The notes below the pieces were generated by a model, which worked only from the letters and a program-made list of their open reading frames with translations, had not been told where the DNA came from and searched no databases. 64,000 bases of DNA. Source: Paracoccus albus (GTDB lineage: Bacteria > Pseudomonadota > Alphaproteobacteria > Rhodobacterales > Rhodobacteraceae). The DNA is taken from NCBI RefSeq assembly GCF_027913035.1, contig NZ_CP115775.1, forward strand, positions 2,564,501 to 2,628,500. The letters are read 5' to 3'. A program made the position numbers and the translations under genes. Each line of letters starts with the position of its first letter. Position 1 is the first letter of the stretch. Shown one piece after another: positions 1 through 7,840 of the stretch.

Positions 1-2
1 TG

Positions 3-332
3 CCCGGCGGACAGATTAACCCCGACATCCTGCGCACCAATGAGAAGGCCGTTGCCTTCGTGCGCGACTTTTTCAACAGCGGCAAGACGCTGGCCGCGAT
101 TTGCCATGCGCCCTGGCTGCTGGTCGAGGCGGGTGTGATCGAGGGTCGCAATGTTACCTCCTACACGTCGATCCAAACCGATGTGAAAAACGCGGGCGGC
201 AAGTGGGAAGACAGCGAGGTCGTCACCGATCAGGGGCTCATCACGTCGCGCAATCCCGGCGATCTCGATGCCTTTTGTGGCAAGATCATCGAGGAAGTGA
301 AAGAGGGCCGTCATGAGCGCAGTTCCACCTGA
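3..332 (+). CDS. DJ-1/PfpI family protein, 5' end outside window
   Basis: The reading frame is open from the first complete codon, so the N-terminus lies outside the window. The visible part starts with PGGQINPDIL and carries the nucleophile-elbow Cys in AAICHAPWLL, the signature of the DJ-1/PfpI (class I glutamine amidotransferase-like) fold. Family members act as stress-related glyoxalases, chaperones or peptidases, and the sequence does not say which. The C-terminus (YTSIQTDVKNAGGKWEDSEV followed by a TSRNPGDL motif) has the usual PfpI arrangement. The last residues, after EEVKEG, are slightly longer than is common. A stress role would fit the heat-resistance genes nearby, but an IS5 element lies between them. 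Confidence 0.85.
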   Translation, partial: PGGQINPDILRTNEKAVAFVRDFFNSGKTLAAICHAPWLLVEAGVIEGRNVTSYTSIQTDVKNAGGKWEDSEVVTDQGLITSRNPGDLDAFCGKIIEEVKEGRHERSST

Positions 333-447
333 TATCCGGCGCTACAGTTCGTTCGCACGATCTCGCGCGTACTACCCCGGTTTTCCATGGTGCGTTGACC
401 TAACTCACGCCCGAGTGACCCTGTAGACAGGATGATGTCCGATGTCC

Positions 448-1532
448 GGCCTTGTTGCGCAAATGCGGCGGGGGATTCACTGCGCGAATCCAGCATGATA
501 GCTGGCGGCCATGAGCAGACCGGCGAAAACCCCGTACAAGACCACCAACTGGCATAGCTACAATCAAGCGCTGAGGCGGCGCGGATCGCTGACCGTCTGG
601 TTCGATCCCTCGATGCAATGGGAAGCGGCGCCTTCCGGGCGTCGCGGCCGCCAGCAGGCATACGGCGACGCGGCGATCCAGGCCTGTCTTACCATCATAG
701 TCTTGCTCGGCCTGCCACTCCGGCAAACGACCGGTTTCGTGGCGAGCCTACTGGAGCTGTCCGGACTCGGATGGGCGGTGCCGGACTTCAGCACCCTGTC
801 CCGGCGTCAGAAGACCTTGGACGTGACCATCCCATATCGCGGCTCCAAGGGGGCGATTCACCTGCTCGTCGATATCACCGGCATCAAGGTGGAAGGTGAA
901 GGCGAGTGGCACGCGCGCAAGCATGGCGGCTCCAAGCGGCGCGTATGGCGCAAGATCCACCTTGGAATTGATGAGGAAACGCTGGAGATCCGGGCGGTCA
1001 AGGTCACCTCAAGCAATGTCGGCGACGCCCCGATGCTGCCGAACCTTCTCGCCCGGATCTCGGCGAACGAGGACATCGCCACTGTCACGGCTGACGGTGC
1101 CTACGACACACGCGCCTGCCACGATGCCATTGCGGCCCGTGGAGCAGCAACGTTCGGGCACTCACTCGGACCGATGGCGTTCATGCCCTCACTCCACCCC
1201 GTCGAAACGCCCGGCCTTGGGAGCCGGACACGGCAGGAGCTCGCGCACGCAACGAGATCCTGCGAGCATCGAAGCACCTGGGCCGGGCACTCGGGCGGAA
1301 CTGGAGCGGGTACCACCGGCGCAGCAGGGTCGAGACGAAAATGAACTGCGTGAAGCTGCTCGGCCAGCGGCTGATGTCCCGGGAATTCGACCGCCAGGTG
1401 GCGGAGGTCCAGATCCGGGTGGCGGTCCTCAACCGCTTCACGGCACTCGGCATCCCGGTGACCGTGGCCGCAGGATAAGTGTGCCCGGGGAAAGGGGGAT
1501 TGCGCTCGCCAGCTGATTTATCCAACAGCGCC
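448..1532 (+). mobile_element. IS5-family element (IS903-type), transposase frameshifted
   Basis: The left end at 448-464 (GGCCTTGTTGCGCAAAT) and the right end at 1516-1532 (complement GGCGCTGTTGGATAAAT) form an imperfect 17-bp inverted repeat with 12 matching positions. The length of about 1085 bp suits an IS5-family member. No clear target duplication was seen. The right end lies 3 bp from the stop codon of the glutaredoxin-MauE gene, so the insertion may have set that gene's C-terminus. Confidence 0.75.
511..1478 (+). pseudogene. IS5-family (IS903-type) transposase, frameshifted
   Basis: The first frame runs from ATG 511 and encodes the DDE core with the two Asp motifs (LLVDITGIKVEG and TVTADGAYDTRACHD). 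Family-like sequence then leaves this frame near 1140-1180 and continues in another frame (PPRRNARPWEPDTAG, then YHRRSRVETKMNCVKLLG with the catalytic Glu) up to the TAA at 1476-1478. The catalytic Glu is therefore out of frame with the Asps and the enzyme is probably inactive. A sequencing error could give the same picture. Confidence 0.85.
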
Positions 1533-1535
1533 ATC

Positions 1536-2297
1536 TCAGACCCCAAGCGCGCGCAGGCCCATCCAGAGGCCCATCACGATCATCATCAGGTTCTCGGTCA
1601 GGGAAATAAAGCCAAGCGGCACGTTGGAGTTCCCGCCGACGCAGGCACATTTCAATTCGCGCTTGTCGATGTAAACCGCCTTGAACACGCTGACCGCCCC
1701 AATGGTCCCGATGAACAGGGCAACCGGCGCGGAGATCCATGTCAGGACGCCCGCAGTCATCAGGATGCCAGCCAACGCCTCGCCGTAGGGGTAGATCTTG
1801 CCGTAGGGCACCCAACGTTTCGCCAGCAGGTCGTAGTTCAGGAACATTGTCGAGAACTGCTCGACGTCCTGAAGCTTCTGGATCGCAAGCACGGTCATGG
1901 ACAACGAGATGAACCACTGGAAGCTCTGCCAAGTCAGGATCGTCCCATACTGATGCCACGCCAGCCCGAGTGCTAGCAGGGCACAAACTGAAAAAATTGC
2001 GATGACAGGGCGGTAGGTCGTGTCGCTCTGTTCTTCCTTAGGCGGGTCGATCCCGAGGAAAATGCGCAGGTCGTCATGACCCCCGATCCGTTCCCCGTCG
2101 ATGAAGGTCTGCGGCGTCGTCTTGACGTCATGCTCGCGCTTGAAGGCTTCGGTCTCGTCCTTGGTCTTCAGGTGGTGATCTTCCACGGTGTAGCCTTTGC
2201 GCTCCAGCAGATCTTTGGATTTCAGACCAAAGGGGCATGTGTGCTCAGGCATGACCATGCGGTAGAGAACGGCGGTTTTCTCGGTATCTTTTGGCAT
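1536..2297 (-). CDS. Glutaredoxin-like domain fused to MauE/DoxX-like membrane domain
   Basis: The N-terminal ~85 residues look like a glutaredoxin whose active site reads HTCPFGLK, that is CPFG in place of CPYC, so it would be monothiol; TTPQTFIDGERIGGHDD is the usual glutathione-binding and cis-Pro region. About four membrane helices follow, with KCACVGGNSNVPLGFISLTEN, a MauE/vitamin K epoxide reductase-like Cys pair in a membrane domain. Such proteins probably move electrons across the membrane to periplasmic thiols (inference). The start at 2297 (MPKD) has GAGG 9 nt upstream; ATG 2303 or a TTG overlapping the previous stop are alternatives. The gene is coupled to the DUF305 gene upstream, and its stop is 3 bp from the IS5 end. 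Confidence 0.75.
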   Translation of the reverse strand: MPKDTEKTAVLYRMVMPEHTCPFGLKSKDLLERKGYTVEDHHLKTKDETEAFKREHDVKTTPQTFIDGERIGGHDDLRIFLGIDPPKEEQSDTTYRPVIAIFSVCALLALGLAWHQYGTILTWQSFQWFISLSMTVLAIQKLQDVEQFSTMFLNYDLLAKRWVPYGKIYPYGEALAGILMTAGVLTWISAPVALFIGTIGAVSVFKAVYIDKRELKCACVGGNSNVPLGFISLTENLMMIVMGLWMGLRALGV

Positions 2298-2308
2298 GAT
2301 CATATTCC

Positions 2309-3133
2309 TCAATTCGTGCAGGTGTACTGACCGCGGAAACCGGCCTCGTAGTCAGGGCCCGCGCTGATGACGAAATCCTGAAGATTGTCATCCTCCGTAT
2401 CGCGCACCTGAATCGTGATCGGGTCAGCCGCGAAGCTGTCTTCCCCGCCATCGAGTTGCACAAGATCACCGCTGATCTTGACCAGGGCGGTGCCGTTTCC
2501 GGACACGAACACGGACGGGCTCGTTTCAGTGTAGGTGAAGCTGCATGCGGCCCCATCCGGGAAGACCTGGGCAATATCTGCCTGCGTCAGGAACTCCGGA
2601 TCGACCTTGGAAACGACCTCGCTGGACAGGGCGTCCTGAGCGGGTTTCAGTTCGGCTGCCGGTTCCTCCCCTGCGGGGGTTGCCTCTCCATTCGCCGATA
2701 TGTCTGCGATCAGATAGCGCATCTCAGCGATTTCCTTATCTTGGGCGTAGATGATGTCATCCGCCAAAGTGCGCACCCTTGGATCGGTGATTTCTGCACG
2801 GGACGACGTCATGATGGCGATTGAATGGTGCGGGATCATCGCCCGCATGTAAGCCCGGTCCTGCACCGTCACCTGACTGCGCTCCAGCCAGAACGCCCCT
2901 GCGAAAACAATGATGGAGCCCGCGAAGATCGCGATGTTGAGCGTGCGGTTCTTGTACATGCCGAGCATGAAGACCAGCATGACAAAGGCCATGACCGCCC
3001 CCATGACGATGGCCATATAGTCGCGTGTTTCCGACCAGAAGATATGGCTGATCAGATAGGTGTTTAGGTACATCAACCCGAACATCAGGACCGTAGACAC
3101 GGTAATCATCAGGAAAAAGCGGGAATAGGCCAT
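2309..3133 (-). CDS. DUF305 membrane protein
   Basis: Three hydrophobic helices (about residues 5-30, 40-60 and 66-84) are followed by a DUF305-type segment with MIPHHSIAIM (two adjacent His near 102-103) and a long soluble C-terminal part. DUF305 proteins are often found in copper or other metal-resistance loci and are thought to bind metal through these His residues. The C-terminal ~100 residues form a separate acidic, beta-rich domain I do not recognise. The ATG at 3133 has GAGG five bases upstream; a GTG two codons earlier is possible. The stop overlaps the start region of the glutaredoxin-MauE gene, so the two form one operon. Confidence 0.75.
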   Translation of the reverse strand: MAYSRFFLMITVSTVLMFGLMYLNTYLISHIFWSETRDYMAIVMGAVMAFVMLVFMLGMYKNRTLNIAIFAGSIIVFAGAFWLERSQVTVQDRAYMRAMIPHHSIAIMTSSRAEITDPRVRTLADDIIYAQDKEIAEMRYLIADISANGEATPAGEEPAAELKPAQDALSSEVVSKVDPEFLTQADIAQVFPDGAACSFTYTETSPSVFVSGNGTALVKISGDLVQLDGGEDSFAADPITIQVRDTEDDNLQDFVISAGPDYEAGFRGQYTCTN

Positions 3134-3303
3134 CGTCACCTCAAAGTGCGGTTAAGGGAACAACAACCTTCCAGTGGGTGGATGTTCCCTAAAAGTTGAC
3201 TTTTTTCGGCCTACTCCTGATGGGTTCTTTCAAGTTGATAGAGGTGGTCGCGAGATTTCGGACCAGTTGCTAAGCTGTAGCGACTGACGAAGGAATACCC
3301 CAG

Positions 3304-3612
3304 ATGACGAAGTGGAAACGCTATTCGGCGGAGTTCAAGGCCAAGGTTGCTCTTGAGGCCATCCGTGAATTGTTGACGACGGCCGAGCTGGCCAAGAAAT
3401 ACGGCGTCCATCCCACAATGATCAGCGGCTGGAAGAGAACGGCGATTGAGAACATGGCATCGGCGTTTGGCGGTGCCACATCGGCCGAGCCGGTGATTTC
3501 CGAGAAGGATGTCGAGAAGCTGCACGCCAAGATCGGCCAGCTGGTCGTGGAACGGGATTTTTTATCGGAATCCTCCAGTCTCATCCTCGGCACTGGAGGC
3601 AGAAAGCGTTGA
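3304..3612 (+). CDS. IS3-family transposase orfA
   Basis: A 102-residue protein with the typical IS3 orfA helix-turn-helix (KRYSAEFKAKVALEAIRE and the HPTMISGWKR recognition helix) and a C-terminal leucine-zipper-like stretch (EKLHAKIGQLVVERDFL). The run of six T in the DFL codons is where IS3 elements normally shift frame to make OrfAB. The orfB that follows is truncated, so the element cannot make a full transposase. Confidence 0.8.
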   Translation: MTKWKRYSAEFKAKVALEAIRELLTTAELAKKYGVHPTMISGWKRTAIENMASAFGGATSAEPVISEKDVEKLHAKIGQLVVERDFLSESSSLILGTGGRKR

Positions 3613-3818
3613 AGCGGGACCATTTCGATCTCAGTGTCCGTCGCCAGTGCAGCCTGCTGTCGCTGGCGCGCTCCAGCCTCTACTATCACCCGCGCGGGGA
3701 AAGCGCCGAGAATCTGGCCTTCATGGAAATCATCGACCGGCAGTTCCTTGAAACGCCCTGGTACGGCTCGCGGCAAATGGCCCGCCACATGCAGCGAGAG
3801 GGGTACAGATGCGGGTGA
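3609..3818 (+). pseudogene. IS3-family transposase orfB, N-terminal fragment
   Basis: Residues SLYYHPRGESAENLAFMEII and QFLETPWYGSRQMARHM are the N-terminal HTH_21 region of an IS3 OrfB. The frame ends at residue 69, before the DDE catalytic core, and unrelated sequence follows. It overlaps the end of orfA by 4 nt. The truncation probably came with the IS256 insertion or a related deletion. Confidence 0.8.
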
Positions 3819-3869
3819 TCAGCCCCACCTGAGTGGTCCAGTTTGATTGTTAGTGTATGACCGGCCTTG

Positions 3870-5199
3870 GGAGTGTCTGAAACTCTGTGTATCTGATCGG
3901 GGCCACACGGTTATCAGATACGGTCAGGCGTCGAAACGCCCAGTGAACATTATGGCCAGCTGATTGCGGGCCGCAACCCATTCCCGAACAGCGCGGCCGC
4001 CCTTTTCGAAGTTGCGGATAGCCAGAAAGATCAGCTTCGTGGCGGCCTCCTCGGTCGGGAAAGAACCCTTGGTCTTCAGCGTTTTCGGCAGCACACGGTT
4101 CGGCGATTCTACGGCATTTGTGGTGTAGATGATCTTCCGGATCGCGGCGCTGAAGGCGTAGAACGGCGTGACCTCGGCCCAGGCCCGACGCCAGGCGGGG
4201 CGATGGATGGGTATTTCCCGGCCCACTTTTTCTCGAAGGCATCCAGCTGGCGGGCAGCCTCCTCTGCGGTCGGGGCCTCGTAAATGGGGCGCAGGTCAGC
4301 CGCCACGGCCTTGCGATCCTTCCAGCTGCAGAGGTTCATCGAATGCCGGATCAGATGCACGATGCAGGTCTAGACCATGGTCTCTGGGAAGGCCGCAATG
4401 ATCGCCTCGGGAAAGCCCTTCAGCCCGTCAACGACAGCTATCAGGATGTCCTGAACGCCCCGGTTCTTGAGCTCGTTCATCACCGACAGCCAAAACTTCG
4501 CGCCCTCGTTCTCGGCGATCCAAAGGCCGAGGACCTCGCGGCTGCCGTCGCGGGTGACGCCGAGGGCCACGTAAACGGCCTTGTTCTTGACCGTCCGGCT
4601 GTCGGCGTCCCGGATCTTCACCCGCAGCGCATCGAAGATCACAATGGGATACATCCGGTCCAGCGCCCGGCTCTGCCATTCCCGGACCTCGTCCAGCACA
4701 GCATCGGTGACGCGGCTGATCAGGTCGGGCGAAACCTTCAGGCCATAGACGTCTTCAAGGTGGGCGCGGATATCCCGGACCGTCAGCCCGCCGGCGTAGA
4801 GCCCGACAATCTTGTCATCCATCCCGTCGATCCGGGTTTGGCCCTTCTTCACCAACTCGGGCTCGAAGCTGCTGTCCCGGTCCCGCGGGATCGCCACTGG
4901 CAATTCCCCGTCCTGTCCCATCAGCACCTTGGCCGATGTGCCGTTGCGACGGTTGCTCTGTCCGGCAGGGGCGTCCTTGCCCTCTTCATAGCCAAGATGC
5001 GCTGTCAGCTCCGCGCCCAGCATCCGTTCCATGAGCTTGATCTTCAGCTCTTTCATCAGCCCGGCATCGCCGAGCAGATCTTCAGGGCGATCCACGCCCT
5101 TCAGCAATTCGTCCAGGATTTCTTTCGAGATGCTCATTCATGCTTCCTTTCGGTGAAGCATGAACCGGATCAGTCATACACAAAAGGTCGGACACTCTC
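3870..5199 (-). mobile_element. IS256-family element
   Basis: The inverted ends are GGAGTGTCTGAAACTCTG at about 3870 and the complement GAGAGTGTCCGACCTTTTG ending at about 5199. Between them lies a 1.3-kb unit with one transposase gene on the minus strand. I could not find a clear 8-9 bp target duplication. The right end abuts the base of a long hairpin (5200-5249). Confidence 0.8.
3924..5137 (-). pseudogene. IS256-family transposase, stop codon plus frameshift
   Basis: The N-terminal 255 codons (5137 down to 4370) carry the IS256 core: NRRNGTSAKVL, PRDRDSSFEPELV and the first DDE Asp in IVIFDALRVK, then the second in VVDGLKGFPEA. A TAG at 4370-4372 interrupts the frame where family members have a Gln (ETMVQTC). 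The same frame continues (HLIRHSMNLCSWKDRK) to about 4230, where the homology changes frame and ends as YTTNAVESPNRVLPKTLKTK and FTGRFDA at 3924. Two lesions make an active enzyme unlikely. Confidence 0.88.
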
Positions 5200-5249
5200 G
5201 TTATGGCCGCCTGCTGCGCAATTTTGGTGGCTGCGCAGGCGGCCATAAC
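5200..5249. repeat. Long hairpin next to the IS256 end
   Basis: GTTATGGCCGCCTG at 5200-5213 is exactly complementary to CAGGCGGCCATAAC at 5236-5249, giving a 14-bp perfect stem with a 22-base loop. No T-run follows on either side, so it does not look like a simple terminator. It lies between the IS256 end and the broken 3' end of yfdX. It may be a remnant of another element or a target recognised by the IS. Confidence 0.6.
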
Positions 5250-5262
5250 CTTCAACGGCGCG

Positions 5263-5580
5263 CTATTCCCAACATGCTACGGTCTCGAGCTTCCCCGTGG
5301 CCAACGCGAGCGCAGCAATCGCCGCATCTGTATCGCCCTTCTCGATCGCGGCGATCGCAGCGTTCGTTTCATCGAGCGCGTCGACCGCCTCCTGGATCAG
5401 GGCGGTGCGTTTATCGGCGAATTGTGAATCGGTTTCGGCGGTCACGCTCTCTTCGACTTGCTCCCGGTTGACCGCCTGCGCTTCAGCTTCCGCCTGAGAC
5501 GTATCCTGAGACCAGGAAGGGCCGGCGCTGACAATCAGCAGGGCCAAAGCTGTTCCCGCGCAAAGACTCCTGAGTTTCAT
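5263..5580 (-). pseudogene. yfdX: YfdX-family periplasmic protein, C-terminally truncated
   Basis: The first 25 residues are a signal peptide (MKLRSLCAGTALALLIVSA, then SWSQ). The mature part (QFADKRTALIQEAVDALDET and AAIEKGDTDAAIAALALA) is the start of the YfdX domain, which in full proteins is about 200 residues long. Homology breaks off near 5278 after GKLETV, and a few chance codons lead to a stop. YfdX proteins are regular members of heat-resistance islands beside hsp20 and hdeD. Here the gene was last in the minus-strand hsp20 operon, 72 bp after the third hsp20, and was cut by the IS256/hairpin region. Confidence 0.75.
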
Positions 5581-5652
5581 CAGTCTGTTCCTTTCGGCTG
5601 TGATTGGTTCTACGGCGGTTTCGCCGCAGAGTTGGCACGATCAATGCCCGGC

Positions 5653-6144
5653 TCAGCCCTCCTTGACCGCGATTTTCCTGACCTTGGCTTGGGCTTCGGG
5701 CGTTTGCGGCAGCTTGATCGTCAGAACCCCGTTCTTGAAGGATGCCTGCGCCTTTTCGCCGTCCACACCGGGGGGGAGCGGGACTGTCCGGTAGATCGCG
5801 CCGTAGCTGCGCTCGGACAGGTAATACCCCTTTTTCTCCTCTTGGCGCTCGATCTTCTTCTCCCCCTTCACAGTCAACATGTCATCGTTGACCGTCACCT
5901 CGATGTCTTTCATCTCCATGCCCGGCAGCTCGATCGATACTTCGATCGCCTTGTCGGTCTCGACCACGTCGGATTTCGCTTCGCCGCTGCCAAAGGGCCA
6001 TTCGAAATGACCGACCCGGTTCCAGAAGTTCTCGAACACATGGTTCATTTCGCGCTGGAGTGTCGCGATCGGGTTGTCTTCGCTGCTCTTGGCGTCTGGC
6101 GCGCCGTCCTTGCGCGCCCAGGGAATGAGTTCTTTGATCTGCAT
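5653..6144 (-). CDS. Small heat-shock protein, Hsp20 family
   Basis: This 163-residue alpha-crystallin-type holdase is the longest of the three Hsp20 proteins here. The crystallin domain spans about residues 55-155: KSDVVETDKAIEVSIELPGM, then MLTVKGEKK, the loop REEKKGYYLSERSYG, and the closing FKNGVLTIKLP with the A-x-x-x-F-x-N-G-V-L signature. The N-terminal arm (NPIATLQREMNHVFENFW) is the usual oligomerisation helix. AGGAG precedes ATG 6144. It is third in the hsp20 operon, 20 bp behind the second gene, and would keep heat-unfolded proteins soluble for ClpK. Confidence 0.93.
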   Translation of the reverse strand: MQIKELIPWARKDGAPDAKSSEDNPIATLQREMNHVFENFWNRVGHFEWPFGSGEAKSDVVETDKAIEVSIELPGMEMKDIEVTVNDDMLTVKGEKKIERQEEKKGYYLSERSYGAIYRTVPLPPGVDGEKAQASFKNGVLTIKLPQTPEAQAKVRKIAVKEG

Positions 6145-6164
6145 GATATGGTCTCCTTCGGTTT

Positions 6165-6560
6165 TCAGGCGCCTTTGACGGGGATCCTTTTTGGCTGCGC
6201 TTCAGGGGCTCGGGGGAGCGTCAAAGTGAGGACGCCTCCGCGCATCTCGGCCTCGATCCTGTCGGGGTCGAAATCCTCGGAAAGCGTGAAGGCCCTCTCG
6301 AAATCACCCTCGCCATATTGGGCATAGGCAAGTTCCAGGTTTTCTGGCCGCATCGGCTCAACCTTGCCGCGGCTCGTCAGCACGCGGTTTTCGAGTTTGA
6401 TTTCGACGGCATCGGCGGCGACGCCAGGCATTTCGAGCATCATGGAGACACCCTGATCGGTCTCGACAATATCGATCAGCGGGCGGTAGATGCGGCCGCC
6501 GGAGGTCTCCGGCGCGTCGGTCGGCGTCTTTTCGGTGGCTTGCGTGAAGTCGGTGCTCAT
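6165..6560 (-). CDS. Small heat-shock protein, Hsp20-like, short form
   Basis: A 131-residue protein with a crystallin domain over about residues 25-130 (IYRPLIDIVETDQGVSMMLE, then MPGVAADAVEIKLENRVL and MRGGVLTLTLPRA). It lacks the long N-terminal arm of its neighbours and has GDFERAFTLSEDFDPDRIEA in place of the typical GxFxRxFxLP segment. Such short paralogues occur as the second Hsp20 in heat-resistance islands. GAGGAG lies before ATG 6560. It sits 14 bp after the first hsp20 and 20 bp before the third, so co-transcription is very likely. Confidence 0.9.
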   Translation of the reverse strand: MSTDFTQATEKTPTDAPETSGGRIYRPLIDIVETDQGVSMMLEMPGVAADAVEIKLENRVLTSRGKVEPMRPENLELAYAQYGEGDFERAFTLSEDFDPDRIEAEMRGGVLTLTLPRAPEAQPKRIPVKGA

Positions 6561-6574
6561 CGTTCCAACTCCTC

Positions 6575-7000
6575 TCAGGCTGCCCTGATCTCGATTTTCT
6601 TTGGCTTTTCTTCCTCGGGCCGGGAGATGACGATCCGCAGTACGCCGTTCGCCATCTTCGCCTCCACCTTGTCATCCGAGGCCGTGAATGGCAGGCGGAT
6701 AGCCCGGGAAAACTTGCCATAACCGCGTTCGTTGCGGTGCCAGCGCGCACCTTCGGGAACCTCGGGCAGCTTGCCTTCGCCCGACAGCGTCAGGACGTTG
6801 TCCTTGAACGAAATTTCAATGTCGCCCGGTTCGATGCCGGGAAGTTCAGCGGCGATGGCAACGGCCTCAGGGCCTTGCCCGTCATTCACCGCCGGGAACG
6901 CCGCGCGGGACGGCGGCCAGAAACTGCGGTCGAGATCGCGCATCATGGAGCGCATCAGCGCAAAGGGATCGCTGCGGCGCAGATATGTCGGATAGAGCAT
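6575..7000 (-). CDS. Small heat-shock protein, Hsp20 family, first gene of operon
   Basis: The ATG at 7000 (MLYPTYLRRSDPFALMR) is chosen because AGGAGG stands 7 bases before it; an upstream in-frame ATG at 7021 has no such site. The 141-residue protein has an N-terminal arm with DLDRSFWPPSRAAF and a crystallin domain (about 40-135) that includes AELPGIEPGDIEISFKDNVL, YGKFSRAIRLPF and MANGVLRIVISRP. It is the promoter-proximal gene of a four-gene minus-strand operon (three hsp20 and yfdX). The upstream region is shared with a divergent marR remnant and contains a palindrome that could be its operator. Confidence 0.92.
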   Translation of the reverse strand: MLYPTYLRRSDPFALMRSMMRDLDRSFWPPSRAAFPAVNDGQGPEAVAIAAELPGIEPGDIEISFKDNVLTLSGEGKLPEVPEGARWHRNERGYGKFSRAIRLPFTASDDKVEAKMANGVLRIVISRPEEEKPKKIEIRAA

Positions 7001-7124
7001 TGCTGGCCTCCTGTGGCTCAACGACGTCGTGCAGGAAAATACTGCTTTCGCGGTTCGATCGCCACGGCAAGAGATATCGATCCCGAAACCTTTTCAATTC
7101 TACGCTCACAAGGATACCACGCAG

Positions 7125-7143
7125 GCATAATTTATGCTAGCAT
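7125..7143. promoter_or_regulatory. Palindromic operator candidate between hsp20 operon and marR
   Basis: GCATAA-T-TTATGC (7125-7137) is a 6+6 bp palindrome, and the overlapping ATGCTAGCAT (7134-7143) is a perfect 10-bp palindrome. They lie in the 200-bp gap between divergent hsp20 and marR genes, which is AT-richer than its surroundings. MarR proteins bind palindromes of this size and normally control divergent genes and themselves. That this site is the MarR target is inference. Confidence 0.45.
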
Positions 7144-7203
7144 TTCAATCTATATTGGCGTCTGATGGAGCTTCGCGACGGCCTACAGATCCTTGGAGGT
7201 CAA

Positions 7204-7635
7204 ATGATGATTGCATCCGACCATGCGTTGATCAGGACGACGATCCATCGGGTCGCCCAGCACATCCAGCAGCGGATCGACGATGAAAGTCGTGAGACCG
7301 GTCTGACGAGACAGTCTGGATGGCAGCCGCCCATGTGGACGAGTGCCCGGGTCTCGCGATCGGCGACATCGCGGCGCGGCTGGAAGTCGGCAGTGCGACA
7401 GCCGGGCAACTCGTGGACCGCATGGTGCGCGGCGGCTGGGTTGAGCGTTCGCCGTCACCGAATGATCGGCGGTCGCAGATCGTTGTGCCGACGAGAAAGA
7501 CGCAAAAAAATCTTGCGAGACCTAGATCCCCGACGAGCGGCGTTGAAGGAAGACATCTTACAGGACCTATCAGTCGATGAGAGGCGCGTTCTTCTCGCAC
7601 TTCTCGAACGCATAGATGCGCGGCTTTCACGCTAG
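7204..7635 (+). pseudogene. MarR-family regulator with two compensating frameshifts
   Basis: GGAGG at 7195-7199 precedes ATG 7204 (and 7207). The N-terminal helix (LIRTTIHRVAQHIQQRID) is in the first frame. The winged helix, including LAIGDIAARLEVGSATAGQL and MVRGGWVERSPSPNDRR, is in a second frame from about 7312, and the C-terminal helix (RDLDPRRAALKEDILQDL) is back in the first frame from about 7510. Two opposite shifts thus garble the DNA-binding domain. The protein would be dead unless these are sequence errors. An intact version would probably repress the divergent hsp20 operon and perhaps the clpK operon. Confidence 0.7.
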
Positions 7636-7840
7636 AGGGGGCGAATCGGTATGGAGAGGAAGACTGGATCTTCTCGAGCAATCGGTGCAAGATCTCCTGC
7701 AACGAGAGACACTGGGCGAGCCCGATCTTGTGGCAATTGGGTCCAAGGTGAAAGAACGGAAGCGGTCGCTGCGTGACACTGTCACTTGCGCAGATGATCG
7801 GCGAACAACCCTGACTGGATAATGAAAACGGAGAAGACGA

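Larger units (their letters stand above)
3183..3822 (+). mobile_element. IS3-family element, right part missing
   Basis: The left end begins TGTTCCCTAAAAGTTGAC at 3183. Only orfA and the first ~70 codons of orfB remain; homology stops near 3818, about 50 bp before the IS256 left end. The short piece between (CCACCTGAGTGGTCCAGTTT region) may be the end of another IS, but I cannot name it. Confidence 0.7.

Noticed and set aside
7636..7840. Possible small gene between marR and clpK
   Set aside because: The only frame lacks a ribosome site and overlaps clpK; more likely leader or promoter DNA. I could not fix an RpoH promoter there.
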